DNA from: Thinopyrum elongatum
Taxonomy: Eukaryota > Streptophyta > Magnoliopsida > Poales > Poaceae
Direction of reading: 5' to 3'
Assembly: GCA_011799875.1 (NCBI GenBank)
Contig: CM022302.1
Location: 523,232,228 to 523,296,227, forward strand
Length of the DNA: 64,000 bases
Of this stretch, positions 42,595-55,225 are shown piece by piece. The notes below the pieces were generated by a model. That model was given only the letters and a program-made list of their open reading frames with translations, did not search any database and was not told the origin of the DNA. The number at the start of each line of letters is the position of its first letter. The stretch's first letter is position 1. The position numbers and the translations under genes were made by a program.

Positions 42595-45500
42595 CTATAA
42601 AGATAAATAAAAAAATTAAAATTACTGCGCAGCTACACAGCCATAACAGGACTCTCATCTTCTATCTCATTGCACAAGCTAATAATGTGCACCGGGGTGC
42701 TTCATCTCTGCAGTGCAGCCACGAGAACAGCCGCGTCAAAGTCTCGCCCACCACTCAGCACACTCTCGTCCCGTTAGATGTCATCGACTGATCCCTGACA
42801 TCATACACGCCATCAGTCGAGAAAAAATACATGAAGGCAAGAGATCAGAAATCATGCGTATAGTGGAAAGAAAGTCTAGGGAATACCTTTGATCTTTGCC
42901 ACAGTCTGCATATATGCGATGATCTGCATTTCCCAAAGTTGATAGACACCTTAATCTGGTCAGAACAACAATGGCTAATCAGTAAATCACATACATACGG
43001 AGTATATAGTATCATCTTTCCGTAAGCCACTTTTGGCATGCTCATCCAAGAGGGTTTCATTCGCCAACATGATCTTCGAATCCTCCGCCGTCCCATGCGA
43101 GTTGCAACCTCTCCTTATCAAGCTCAATCTCTCCAAATGCCTTGACCTTCTTGAGTTCCCATTTGATTGCGCTTGTTGCTTCTCCAACTGATCTTCTCTC
43201 TCTTGCTGAGCGGCGTCGCCACAACTTCCGGGCAACATTCTCCGTCTTGCAAGACGGAGCCGACAGACGAGGCGGACTGCATCTCTGTGGGGACAGGCTG
43301 GACGACATCTTCGGCGGGTGATCGGGACGGTGTGTGAGGATGGGAGTAGGGGGAGGGCGCGAGGGCGAGGGCTCAGGCACGGAAACGTTGGAGGCTGACG
43401 GGAGGAGAGGAAGGATTTGGTGGATCTGGTGCACTTTGCGGTGGGGTCGGGCTGTCGGGCCCGACATGACGGGCGTGCGCCGGCCGCCCCATATCCACCC
43501 CATATCTGGGTGGTTGGAGATGAGGGGTGCCGGTCAGCCGGGCGTTGAAGCGCGTCTGGTGTCGAAATTCTGCGACCGGACTGTGACCGGGCGGCCTGCC
43601 GCTTAGACGTATGAGACGGGTGAGACGTCGGCTGTTATCTGAGACTTCATTTTTTATTGGAGGGAGCGAGGAAAATCATTCTGATTTTTCACTTGTTCTT
43701 AGGAACTTCTAACTCACCTTAAAGTCCGGCGACTGTAGTCCTCCAATCCTAGCATACGTAGTAGCCAACGCACCACCGGTGAAATCATCTGCATGTTCCG
43801 CATCAAGTTAGTCAATATATATGTTGTCAGTTCAAATTAAGATTTGGTCAGGACTCGGGACTAAGTATATTTGCGACGAAGATGCATCTGAAGATTTCCT
43901 CTACACAGATACTCGAGGAAGATCAAGCTCTCTCGCCATTACAATGATGCTTTTGCCCCCTTCTCGTGCATTAGCATAGTAACCCAGAAACCGTACTATT
44001 TGCTGTGCTAACACTCAATCAGGGAGTAAACGCATGCAGAAATGGGTGTAACCAATTGCAATTGCCATTGCGATCTAGCTTTTTCACAAACAACTAATCA
44101 TATTGCATACTATCCTTTGACTTCACTTACGACGAATAGCAAGAGCATCTTGGGTTTTATCAAAGTTTTAAATGGTGGGTGTGCTAAGCCTCTTTGTGGT
44201 GGCTCTGCCAAACGCTACGGAACCTATAGCAGTCAGCATAGATCAATAAAAATGAAAAAAATAAACTAAAAAATCATGCATCAATTAACATATCTCTCTT
44301 GTTCCTAAATATAAGCCTTTGTAGAGATTTTTATATGAAACATGCGAAACAAAATGAGTGAATTACACTCTAAAATGCATCTATGACATCTTATGGTTCA
44401 TAGTGGAATCTCCACAAAAACTTATATTTAGGAACGGAGGGAGTACTTGACAATTGTCATATATCAACAAGCATCCAGCCAAATATATAGACATTGTGTA
44501 GTTCATGACAGTACACTATAGCAGCAAGCCATATAAAGTAAAGAACTGTGCTAGATTTCAGTTGGACCCTCCAAAAATGGGGCGATGCGGCGGGAGAAGC
44601 AGCCTAACGCTAAATGTCGACCAGATTTAGCGCTAAAGGCCTTTAGTGCCTATTAGCGCTCGAGTATATTTGACCGTGAAATACATTTAGCATGAGCACA
44701 GCTCCTCTCGGTGGCTATAGCGCGCTATTTAAAACAATGGTTTTATTTACATTCACAAAAATTGAGTCAAGTATGGCATACCTTGTAAATAATTCTAAGT
44801 ACTTGTAGCAATATTGGGATCGTCGGAGCAATATCCGTGTGTCCAGGTCCGGGACATGATGTTGTAAGCTTGGGATGAGAAAAAGATGAGAAAGGTGTAA
44901 AGAAGAGGGAGGACACTCAATTTGGGACTTTGGTGGGCTGCGTGTTCACCTGGCCAGCTAGTAACCCGAGCTCTGCTCGATTTCTCCTTCATCTGGTTAC
45001 AGATTGATGAGCGGTACTTTGACCTGAAAAGGTACGCAACCATGTTAAAGCTTACTTTTAAGAGGTGGTATAACTTCGTTCATTGACATATACATATGTC
45101 AATTTGCCTACCTCATTTCGGTCTTCGCTGGTTCGATATTCTCATAAACATCCGTCAATTTGGCATGATGGTCTCCAGAGCCTTCCTCTTGATGTGGCTA
45201 ATCTGCAATTCAAGGACTGCTGGTTCAGGTGATTGGGGGCATCACGTGTTTCAAATTGACAACTGGAAAAAGAACTAATGGATCTACATGTGTGATGATA
45301 TCAAAATTTATAAATTTTCATAAGAAAATAATGGTCGAAGTTGTATACACAGTCCATGTCCAAACATCATTATTTCAAATGGAGTTGTGTATATATTATT
45401 GAGGAGTATTTTTCCAGTCCTTGTGAAAAACATTTGTCAAGAAACTTGAGTCACTGGGGACACGTCTTATGACGTGATTGAACATACCTGAGTGACGCGG

Positions 45501-47875
45501 AGTACAACTTACCCCAATTTCGATAGGTCCATCCATAATAATCAGTTTACCGAGCTTCTTGATGATACCTGTAAAATGGTCTATGTCTGGGTTACGTTCA
45601 ACACATTGTATCCCTAACTCAGTGCATGTTGTATTTGTTCAACATCACAGTGTATCCTGATCCTATTTCAGCCTATTTCTCCAAGCTCCAAGTATCTGTA
45701 AAATTGCACTCGTGAGTTTACGGAGAAAAAAAAGGGTCAGGATCCTTAGCAAAATATGTGATACATACAAATCCATTCATCAGTTCACCAGCAAAAAAAA
45801 AAAAAAATCCATTCATCATGTTAAAGCGTAGTAAAGCATCAAACAATGGAAAATCTTAAGAAGTAACCATAGCTTCAAGTCAAACATAGCATCATGTACA
45901 CTGTACAAAAACATCGTGAAAATAGAAGGTAAATGTTTCTTACAGATAGTGAATTAAATGAAAATAATTATTTGCAGCCTTTTGTTACTATTCCTTCTTG
46001 TTTAAAGTTAACTGTGTTACCTTTTAGTAGTCGTATGATTCTTTAAAGACTATGTTCACCTTCCTAAGTGCAAATTCGCTAGTTGCCTACATATCCTGAC
46101 AGAATATTGTTTCGTTCTCATATATACGTTAGTTTTTTTATAATACTTGATAATTGCCCGTGTGTTGCACATGAGTATAAACATGCTAGTAGATTGTCCC
46201 GTGATTGCATGTCTATTATTACACATTGTGCGCTAAAATCTTAGTAAATTTTTGTATGCAATTGCAATGATTCACCTGTCATCTTATTGTTAAACACTTA
46301 TTTGGTAAGAATTTATTGACTTACCTAAGAAAAATATTATTAGGAAGAAAGATTAGAGATAGGAGAAAAAATGTCATCTTCCTGTTAAACACTTATTTGG
46401 TAAGAATTTATTGACTTAATAAAGAATATTATTATTTGGGAGAAACTCAGAGATGTGAGGAAAAAATCAAACAGAAAAAAGGAAGGGGGAGAAGTTGGAC
46501 GAAGGAGGGAGTGAAACGGGAACCTTATGTTCTTTTTAAGTAGTAGAGATTTAAGTAGTAGAGATAGAGATATATACATAAGCTTGATTAGTTCGTCTTA
46601 CTCTGTCTTTGAAGTGCTGGAAAGATGTGTCTGTACTATGGGGATTGTTGTCCTCGTTCAAGTGCAGGGGATAGTCTCTAGAACCGGTGAGTATCTCAAT
46701 AATTGTGACACCCAAACTGTATATATCTGCCTTGACGGAGATAGTGCCTCGAATTGAGTACTCTGGCGCCATATATCCCCTGCAGCGTGCTTTCAAAATT
46801 TGAGTCACTGCAAGAAGGAACAGGATGCTATAAGAAGACATAGCTTACATCGTTCCCTGACGATTTTGAGTGATGGTTCGGGTTTGCTCAACACCAAATA
46901 TCCTTGACAAACCAAAGTCCGCAATCTTTGGCATCATAATAGCATCCATCAATATATTTTGAGGCTTCAGGTCTAGATGAACAAGATGGCATTCCTCATG
47001 AAGGTAATGCAAACCAGCACAGATGCCCCTGATTATTTCATATCTCATTTTCCACTCAAGGCCTGAAGATTCATCTGTTAAATTGACAAATAAAGGAAAT
47101 AAAAAGTTATAAAGCCGTTCAAATATTATACCTGTGGTACCCCTAACAGCACCACCAACCTCGTTTGAGTGGTTTAGTCGATGTTCTCATAAAGAAAACT
47201 TCAGAAAGGGTAATGATAAGGAAATGGACAGTGTAGAGTTTTTCATAATCGTACCGGAGATATACTTGTCAAGGCTTCTATTACATACATGCTCAAAGCA
47301 GAGCAATCTTTCTGGTCTTTCGGCCAAAATATAATTGCTTCCTCCTTGCGGGTATTCCATCGCCTCGGAACTTGATACGGCACAGTAACCTACAAACTGC
47401 ACTACATTCTGGTGCTTGGTCATCATAAGAGAATTGACCTCTTTTAGGAATTTTTCATCTCCCAGCCCATGTAAGTGAAAAAGCTTCTTTACAGCAATGC
47501 TTTTCCCACCCGAAAGAATTCCCTGTGATGCAAGTTAAACCTATGTCATATATATGTCCTTGTTCTTCCCTTGGTCAATGTCTATTACTCCCTCCGATCC
47601 ATATATTAGTTGTCACGGATATAGTACAAAATTGTACTAAACCTATGAAAATTAATATGCATCGGAGGGAGTACTGATTTCTAACAAACATTTGATGATT
47701 TTGGAGGGGAAGGAATTAGCCATACCATGTAAACTACTCCATACCCACCGCTGCCGAGTTCTCGCTCAGAGGAAAAATCACATGTGATGGCTTTCAAAAA
47801 TTCTAGTGGCAGAGACACTGGAGTTGCACTTGGATCCTGCAGCTTCGTCTCCCATATATCATTTGCACTAGCCAT
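42595..47875 (-). CDS. kinase-HMA fusion gene, unit B
   Basis: Kinase exons 47875-47726, 47522-47255, 47074-46849 and 46779-46602 are clean and open, and match unit A with GSGGYGVV in the Gly loop, [15 protein letters not shown] and GTMGYMAPEY. The fifth exon (about 45695-45490), the linker exons (about 45230-44790) and the HMA exons (about 42965-42595) lie in the noisy sequence. They show small indels, so the 3' half cannot be judged intact or broken. The first metal-binding Cys of the HMA is Phe here (INFGKC), as in unit C. Two Stowaway MITEs sit in introns. The upstream leader and 5' UTR intron donor are as in unit A. Confidence 0.6.
43017..43290 (-). pseudogene. NAM-associated fragment, unit B
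   Basis: Equivalent of 18741-19010 in the same intron position, with a few indels. Confidence 0.6.
44293..44443. mobile_element. Stowaway MITE (158-bp family member), unit B
   Basis: Equivalent of 20029-20186, slightly shortened by small deletions. Confidence 0.85.
47588..47671. mobile_element. Stowaway MITE, first intron, unit B
   Basis: Equivalent of 23352-23435, with the same TA duplications. Confidence 0.92.
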
Positions 47876-48701
47876 TTCCAGGTCTATATGTTAATCTTCT
47901 CTGTTTCCAAAATCCCAACTCTGAATTTCAGTTACCACGCCACGATGAGCCACAGAAGGAAGAAAAACATATATTGGAATAACGGACGATATGATATAGC
48001 TGGGTGGGGTTTAACCCTGTGCGCAACACACATCACACCGCAATGATACAATCATCATAGTACTCGTAACTAAAAGTGATATCGGTCAGACGTATAAATA
48101 CGGCACGATCTGCTTGCTGAAGCACACCCGAAAGATATAACCAGGGAGCAGAAGAAGGTAATACTCACCTGCTGGTTAGCTGAAGGCTTGTAGTGCTTGT
48201 ACTCGAGTCAGCAGGATAGTTTGGCCCCCGACGCATAAAGGAGCTTAACTAGAGGAGAGACGACGACGCGGTCAGGGATAAACGCGTACCAGCCCCTCGT
48301 CGCCCTCCTCCAATTAAAGAATACGGTGGGTGGGAGCTTACAAAATAGACGGTCCACACGCATGCGGAGGAGTTGCATCAAGCGGCAAAAGAGACCTTGC
48401 ACGCAGAGAGTCGCACCAAGCGACGACGAGGAGGGAGAAATAACATCCAGGACGCGGCAAGGCCAGGGGTTGACGGTTTCGGTTCAGATGACGCGGGACT
48501 GAGCAAGTGGCAACGATCTTCAACCAAACGTCAACGTTGTTCATGGAATCATAGCAGCAGCTTCTTCGAAGCCGACGGGCGTGTGCATGAAGGCTGACGC
48601 CGTCCTCGAGCATGCGCGCCAACATCTCTCGGCTTCTTTTTTTTTTAGGAATATCTCTCGGCTTCATCTAGACGCATGGCATTGACGTACCAAGAGTAGG
48701 C
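47876..48701 (-). promoter_or_regulatory. 5' region of the unit B kinase-HMA gene
   Basis: Near identical to 23640-24468, with the CAG/GTGAGT donor at the equivalent of 23933/23932. It runs directly into unit C with no CACTA in between. Confidence 0.4.
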
Positions 48702-48704
48702 GTT
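48702..48704. other. empty CACTA target site (GTT)
   Basis: AGGC-GTT-CCTTTTAGG is continuous here. The same flanks are split by CACTA at 24466/37100, and the right flank also follows copy 1 at 13605. This is the pre-insertion state. Confidence 0.95.
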
Positions 48705-48920
48705 CCTTTTAGGCATTCTGTCGAATGGCCTGCATGCGGGAGTCATCGACGCCACGGTGGCGATACTGCGCGTACAGGTTGAGCAGCGACTCGCGGAGGA
48801 CGGGCGCGGCCAAGGAGGTGCGCGTGGATCGACCTCCCAAGACGCAGACCGGGGCCGGTCGCGGGGCGTGCTTGAGAAGCGCGCGTAGATGTAGAGGCCG
48901 GGACCGCCCCGGCGACATTG

Positions 48921-49218
48921 TTTTTTTTAACACAGTCACACGCAAGCACTCATGTACACGCGTATACACTAACCCTATGAAAGCACACACGCACATCCTA
49001 CCCCTATGAGCATCTCCGAAAGACTGAGCCGGCAGATCATCTTGAAACTTACGAAGTCACCGTAGGCACTTCGTCGTCGACGGGAACGTCTCCTCCCACT
49101 GAATGCGCATCGCCGGAAATCCTGAAATAGATTCAGAAGTAAATGCGAGCACCAGGATTTGAATCTTGATGGGCTGGGGATACCACAGTCCCTCTACCAT
49201 CGAACCAAAATTGGTTCG
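48921..49218 (-). mobile_element. tRNA-derived SINE, unit C
   Basis: Same insertion as in unit A. The 16-bp direct repeats at 48905-48920 and 49219-49234 are identical to each other here. Confidence 0.88.
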
Positions 49219-49234
49219 CGCCCCGGCGACATTG

Positions 49235-51692
49235 TTGCCAACCGTGTACCGTTACCAACGAGTTTTTTTTTACATCACCATTACCAATGAGTTAATTGCA
49301 CATTGGTACGTACCACATTTGAGGCTAGGGTAACGAATCAATATCATTTTTCATTTTATTTCACATGTCACTATCAAGTTTTTTTTAAACAATGTCACTA
49401 TCAAGTTAGGGCAAGTCGCAACAAACCAGTCTAAACCGTGCACAAACACGTATTGACAGTATATCTGACCGACAGGATCCACCTGTCAGGAGCCAACGTG
49501 ACATGTTCTTTTACAGAAACAATCTTGTTTAAATTTAATCACGCAAATGCCCTTTGCGAAAGTCTAAAAAATGATGTGCGCACCGGCCCGGCCACTACAC
49601 CAGGCAGAGTCTTTTGTTCAACTTTTTTTGTCTTTGAGTCTGTTGTTCAAGTTGGATACTCGAGCTTTATATTATTTCAATGTTAAACGGGCTGCAGGCC
49701 CATTTGCATTGCCAGATTGTTTTAGTGGAATGCGAATAATAATTAATTGGACGTAAACCGTCTCAAAAAAAAATTGGACGTAGACTATAAAGCGAATACA
49801 TGCACGCGCCTACAGCCACCAGCCCGGCTCGAGTCTGTTGTGCAATTTGGATAAAATACCTTCATATCATTACATTCCTAAACATGCTGCAGGGTCCATT
49901 TGCACTGCTAGTTTTCTTACAAAAATCATGAAAATATATAAATTATAATCTTGTATTACAAATAATATACATAGAAATAATAAATAAATTATAACCTCAT
50001 ATTTCAATCTATATTAAGGTGGTGCTGGTCAGATGAAGCTATAGGAGGTGGTGCTGTTTAAAAAAAGTTCAATATATATTAAGGTGGTGATGTTTAAAAA
50101 AAATCCAATATATTAGAAAAAGTCAGCCTAGCCAATGATTTTTTATATATTATAAAAAAGTTCATCATATATTTTAAAAAAATCAGTGTCTATAAAAAAA
50201 ATGTTCATCATATAATATACAATAATGTTCAGTGTGTATTTATACAATGATGTTTAGTGTGAATTTACAAAAGAAATTGCATATAAAAAGTTCAGTGTAA
50301 ATTTTAAAAATGTAGACAGTATTGAAAAAAATGTATACCGTTTATTACAAAGCACAGAAATGTAAACAAAAAAGAAAACCCGAAAAATACCCAACATCTG
50401 AACAAAAGATAAAAGAAATCCGAAACAAAAAAAACACATGCAAAAAAGGGAAAAAGGCCAAGATGTGTCTAAACTAGTATAAAAGAACGTATGCCTCTAC
50501 TTTGACGCAAGCATTGCAGTGGCGTAGTGGTTAGCGTATACAAACTGGGTACGGTCCGTCGCAAGCATTTAGTTGCATGCAATTAACTCCCTTCTTCGCC
50601 ATACCTCATTTTGTCGAACAAAACAATTACGTTAGCGCGAAAACAATTTGCAGCCTGAACACAATGTTTGCGACAGGCTGACGCTGTCTTGCCGACAATA
50701 CCTTGCCTTACCCTCTAGCACTTTTTGTACTAACTTGTGATGGCCGCGCTTTGAGTAATGCATTTAGGTGGGAACCCTCTTCCCTATGATTTAAAATAAA
50801 AACAATGATTACGGTAGATCTTTAGATTTCCTGCAACGTGTCGCTCATTTATTTGCAATAAACAACACATGAAGTCCCAGCTTGACAAAAAATATACCCC
50901 TCCATTCCAGCGAATAAAGTGCAAGTTTTTAATTTTAATTTTTAACCATTTTTCATTTGAGATATTTTTTTGACCATTAAATTGTTTATCAAATTAATTT
51001 AACCAATTCCCTCAAAAAATTAATTTAACCAATCCCCTCAAAAAATTAATTTAAAAAAATCAAATACTAGTATGAGTCAAAGTCATTTCTCTTCTTAAAA
51101 AATTAAGGGGACATAAAATTATTATTAAAAAAGGTACAAGTGATTACTTGGGCTGATGCCCTGAAGCCCATGCCGAAAATCTGGGCCCATGAAAGGTAGC
51201 CACTAATGCGGCCTGCAGTCTGGTCGGCTCCAAAATTTAGACCGCCGCAGTCCACTCTAAGAGCAACTCCAACCGGGTTACCCATTTCGTACGTCCATGT
51301 CCGTTTAGATCGCCGCGGACAAAAGCGTGAGCCCAACGCAGCGACCCAAACCAAAAATGCGTCCGCTTCATGTCCGCGTCGACGGATTTCAGACCCAAAT
51401 TGAGCCTAAAATGCGTCGGCGTGGACAACGAAGCGCACACGTCGTACGTCCCCTCGGTGTCCGTCGCGGCCACACATGTCGGCCGGCCAACCACCGCACA
51501 CGATCGTAATTAACGCGGCCGCCTACCGAGGGCCTGCCTTGCAGTGTTTGGAAGGGCAGTGTGCCCATTCTTTTTAATGGAAGCGTGCGACGGGGCTGGC
51601 CTCATCCACTTTCTGTCCACATCTGACCACCATTGCTCCCTCACCGGCGACCAGTAAACCCTAGCCAGCCAGCTCGAAAATCCTAGCAAGCC
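49235..51692. other. AT-rich non-coding block, unit C, with empty Stowaway site
   Basis: Collinear with 14139-16692. ACTAGTATAAAAG at 50474-50486 is the uninterrupted TA site of the 93-bp Stowaway. No gene seen. Confidence 0.65.
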
Positions 51693-51941
51693 ATGGGCTT
51701 CTTCAGCGGGAAGGGGAAGGGGAGGTTCAGCGCCGGCGTGAGCTCTTCCCGCGGGCTCCCTCCACTGTCGCCGCCGGCTAGACGCGGGACACCACCGCGG
51801 TAGCGAGAGAGGCTGTACATACCATTCCACCAGACGCGGTGGCACTGGGAGTACCGCCAGCCCCTGTAGTATCCGGATGTGAACCTGCCGCACAGCTGGC
51901 ATCTGGACGCGCAGCGCACCCCCGTTCCGGCTGACGGTTGA
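51693..51941 (+). pseudogene. captured gene fragment, unit C
   Basis: Equivalent of 16693-16941 with the same internal TAG and an additional stop (CCGCGGTAGCGA) at 51800-51802. Confidence 0.6.
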
Positions 51942-53358
51942 CCGGCCATTTATGTATAATTATGCTTTATTAAGTTTGTTTCGGCCGCGTGGGTAAAATG
52001 GATATGCCTCCCGTTTGGCGCACCTCCAAATCAAAAAGTGGACGCACACGTCCGCCTGGCCGACCCAAATGGATGAAATGCGGACAAAACGTGCGTCCGT
52101 TTCGGTCGCCTGGTTGTAGTAAGGCCAACTCCAACGCACGACCCTAAACGGATGTCTGTTTTGTCCGCTTTTCGTTCGTTTGGGTTGTCAATCACTAAAA
52201 AAAGACACATCCGTGACATTTTGGGCCGAACGAAAAAAAAATTCTGTCATGCTTATGATACTTTTATGACGATAATTATGACAAAATCTGGTATCATCAT
52301 AGATGTGGTGGGCTCCTACTTATATGACCAAAAATCATGTCAGAAAATGGGTTTTTTGTCCTGGGCGGGCCGGGGACGCACCTGCATGACATTCTTTGGG
52401 CCGTCCATGACGGAAAAATTCATGGTAGAAGCGAGGGCGAGGAAAATTTCGGGGAGTTCCCGGTTACGGTGGGTGGTTGGGGCGGAGCGATGCACGGAGG
52501 TTTGCACGTTTCTCTCGTGTACGTACACGCGTGTGTGCAGGCGTTGGGCTCTAACTGAACCCGAGCGAGGTGTTTGCTTACTGAACCCAAGCGATTGCAC
52601 TAGCTACGTTACTGAACCCGAACGACCGATCCCTTGGCTGTTAACTAAACCAGAGCGATTCCTTCGCTACTGCTGCTAATTGAACTCGAGTGATCGATCG
52701 ATCGATCGCTGCTACTGCTGCTGCTTACTGAAGCCGATCGAACATGCTGCCTCTTGATGAACAGTGAACGTGGGGTTGGTTGAACGAGTCGAGACGTACG
52801 TGGTTGGGGTTGGATGAACAGTTCCCGGTGGGGGTTTGATGAACAGGACCCCGTGGTAGTAGGCGGTTGCCGCTGGATGAACAGGACCCCGAGAGGAGGC
52901 CGCCACAGCGGAGCTGGTTGGGGGTGGATGAACAGGACTCCGTGGAGGGCTGGTTAAACAGTAGCCGGTGGAGGGCTGGATGAATAGTAGTCCCGTGGAT
53001 GAACAGTAGCTTGTGGAGGCAGGACGAAAACTCGGTGGATGAACAGTGCAGGTGGAGGTTGAAGGAAGTCGACGGTGGGTGAACAGTAGCGCGCGGAGTC
53101 CCGTTTTGCGGTACGCCACTCCCCTCCCGATGAACAGAACCCCCGGCTTTAGATGTTAGGCTTTGGTGCGATGTCTATTTGGTATTCGACTCGAACATTC
53201 GGCACCCCTTCATCAATGGGATAGGAGTAGCAACAGGTGTTGCTAAGATGGTGGCTTCAGGCTTACTGGTGTATTACTTTTTAAGGTATTTGTAAATAAT
53301 TAATAAAATGGCTGCATGCATCGTCCAGATGTAGAGGCCGAAGGTATACTCTCATTTT
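51942..53358. repeat. MITE-like stretch and short-period arrays, unit C
   Basis: Equivalent of 16942-18319. TGAACCCGAGCGA motifs lie at 52550-52720 and GATGAACAG motifs at 52755-53130, with extra repeats near 53015-53050. Confidence 0.65.
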
Positions 53359-53779
53359 CTATAAAAATAAATAAAAAATTAAAATTGCTGCGGCAGCTAC
53401 ACCCAGCCTTAACAGGCTCTCATCTTCTATCTCATTGCACAAGCTAATAATGTGCACCGGGTGCTTCATCTCTTGCAGTGCAGCCACGAGAACAGCCGCG
53501 TCAAAGTCGCCCATCACTGTCAGCACACTCTCGTCCCCGTTAGATGTCATCGACTTGATCCCTGACATCATTACACGCCATCAGTCGAGAAAAAAATACA
53601 TGAAGACAAGAGATCAGAAATCACGCGTATAGTGGAAAGAAAGTCTAGGGAATACCTTTGATCTTTGCCACAGTCTGCATAATGCATGATCTGCATTTCC
53701 CAAAGTTGATAGACACCTTAATCTGGTCCAGAACAACAATGGCTAATCAGTAAATCACAAACATACGTAGTATATAGTA

Positions 53780-54050
53780 TCATCTTTCCGTAAGCCACTT
53801 CTTTGCATGCTCATCCAAGAGGGTTTCATTCGCCAACATGATCTTCGAATCCTCCGCGTCCCATGCGAGTTGCAACCTCTCCTTATCAAGCTCAATCTTT
53901 CCAAATGCCTTGACCTTCTTGAGTTCCCATTTGATTGCCGCTTGTTGCTTCTCCAACTTGATCTTCTCCCTCTCTTGCTGCCGGCGTCGCCACAACTTCC
54001 GGGCAACATTCTCCGTCTTGCAAGACGGAGCCGACAGACGAGGCGGACTG
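53780..54050 (-). pseudogene. NAM-associated fragment, unit C
   Basis: Equivalent of 18741-19010 in the same intron, ending in WLTER and TGA. Confidence 0.62.
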
Positions 54051-55067
54051 CATCTCTGTCGGGGACGGGCTGGACGACATCTTCGACGGTGAATCGGGAC
54101 CGGTGGTGAGGATGGGGAGTAAGGGTGGAGGGCGGCGAGGGCTCAGGCACGGGAAACGTTGGAGGCCGACGGGAGGAGGAGGAAAGATTTGGTGGATCTG
54201 GTGCAATTTGCGGTGGGGTCGGGCTGTCGGGCCCGACATGACGGGCGTGCCCGGTCGCCCCATATCCACCCCATATTTGGGCTGGATATGAGGGGTGCCG
54301 GTCAGCCGGGCGTTTGAAGCACTCGTCTGTGTCGAAATTCCGCGACCGGACTGTGACCGGGCGGCCCGCTTAGACGTATGAGACGGGTTTGAGACGCCCG
54401 GCTGATGCTCTGAGACTTCATTTTTTTATTGGAGGGAGCAGGAAAATCATTCTGATTTTTCCGCTTGTCTTAGGAACTTCTAACTCACCTTAAAGTCCAG
54501 CGACTGTAGTCCTCCTAATCCTAGCATACGTGGTAGCCAACGCACCACCGGTGAAATCATCTGCATGTTCGCCATCAAGTTAGTCAATATATATGTTGTC
54601 AGTTCAAATTAAGATTTGGTCAGGACTCGGGACTAAGTATATTTGCGACGAAGATGCATCTGAAGATTTCCTCTACACAGATACTCGAGGAAGATCAAGC
54701 TCTCTCGCCATTACAATGATGCTTTTGCCCCCTTCTCGTGCATTAGCATAGTAACCCAGAAACCGTACTATTTTGCTGTGCTAACACTCAATCAGGGAGT
54801 AACCGCATGCAGAAATGGTGTGTAACCAATTGCAATTGCCATTGCGATCTAGATTTTTCACAAACAACTAATCCTATTTGCATACTATCCTTTGACTTCA
54901 CTTACGACGAACTAGCAAGAGCATCTTGGGTTTTTATCAAAGTTTTAAATGGTGTGCTAAGCCTCTTAGTGGTGGCTCTGCCAAACGCTACGGAACCTAT
55001 AGCAGTCAGCATAGATCAATAAAAATGAAAAAAATAAACAAAAAATCATGCATCAATTTAACATTTA

Positions 55068-55225
55068 CTCTCTTTGTTCCTAAATATAAGCATTTGTAGA
55101 GATTTTAATATGAACTACATGTGAAACAAAATGAGTGAATCTACACTCTAAAATGCATCTGTGTACATCTGTATATGGTTCATAGTGGAATCTCCACAAA
55201 AACTTATATTTAGAAACGGAGGGAG
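55068..55225. mobile_element. Stowaway MITE, unit C
   Basis: Equivalent of 20029-20186 with TA duplications. Confidence 0.9.

Larger units (their letters stand above)
37100..48704. repeat. Unit B: complete copy of the tandem unit, noisy to about 45790
   Basis: Collinear with unit A throughout. Up to about 45790 it has frequent indels; after that it differs from unit A mainly by scattered substitutions. It ends at an uninterrupted CACTA target site. Confidence 0.88.
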
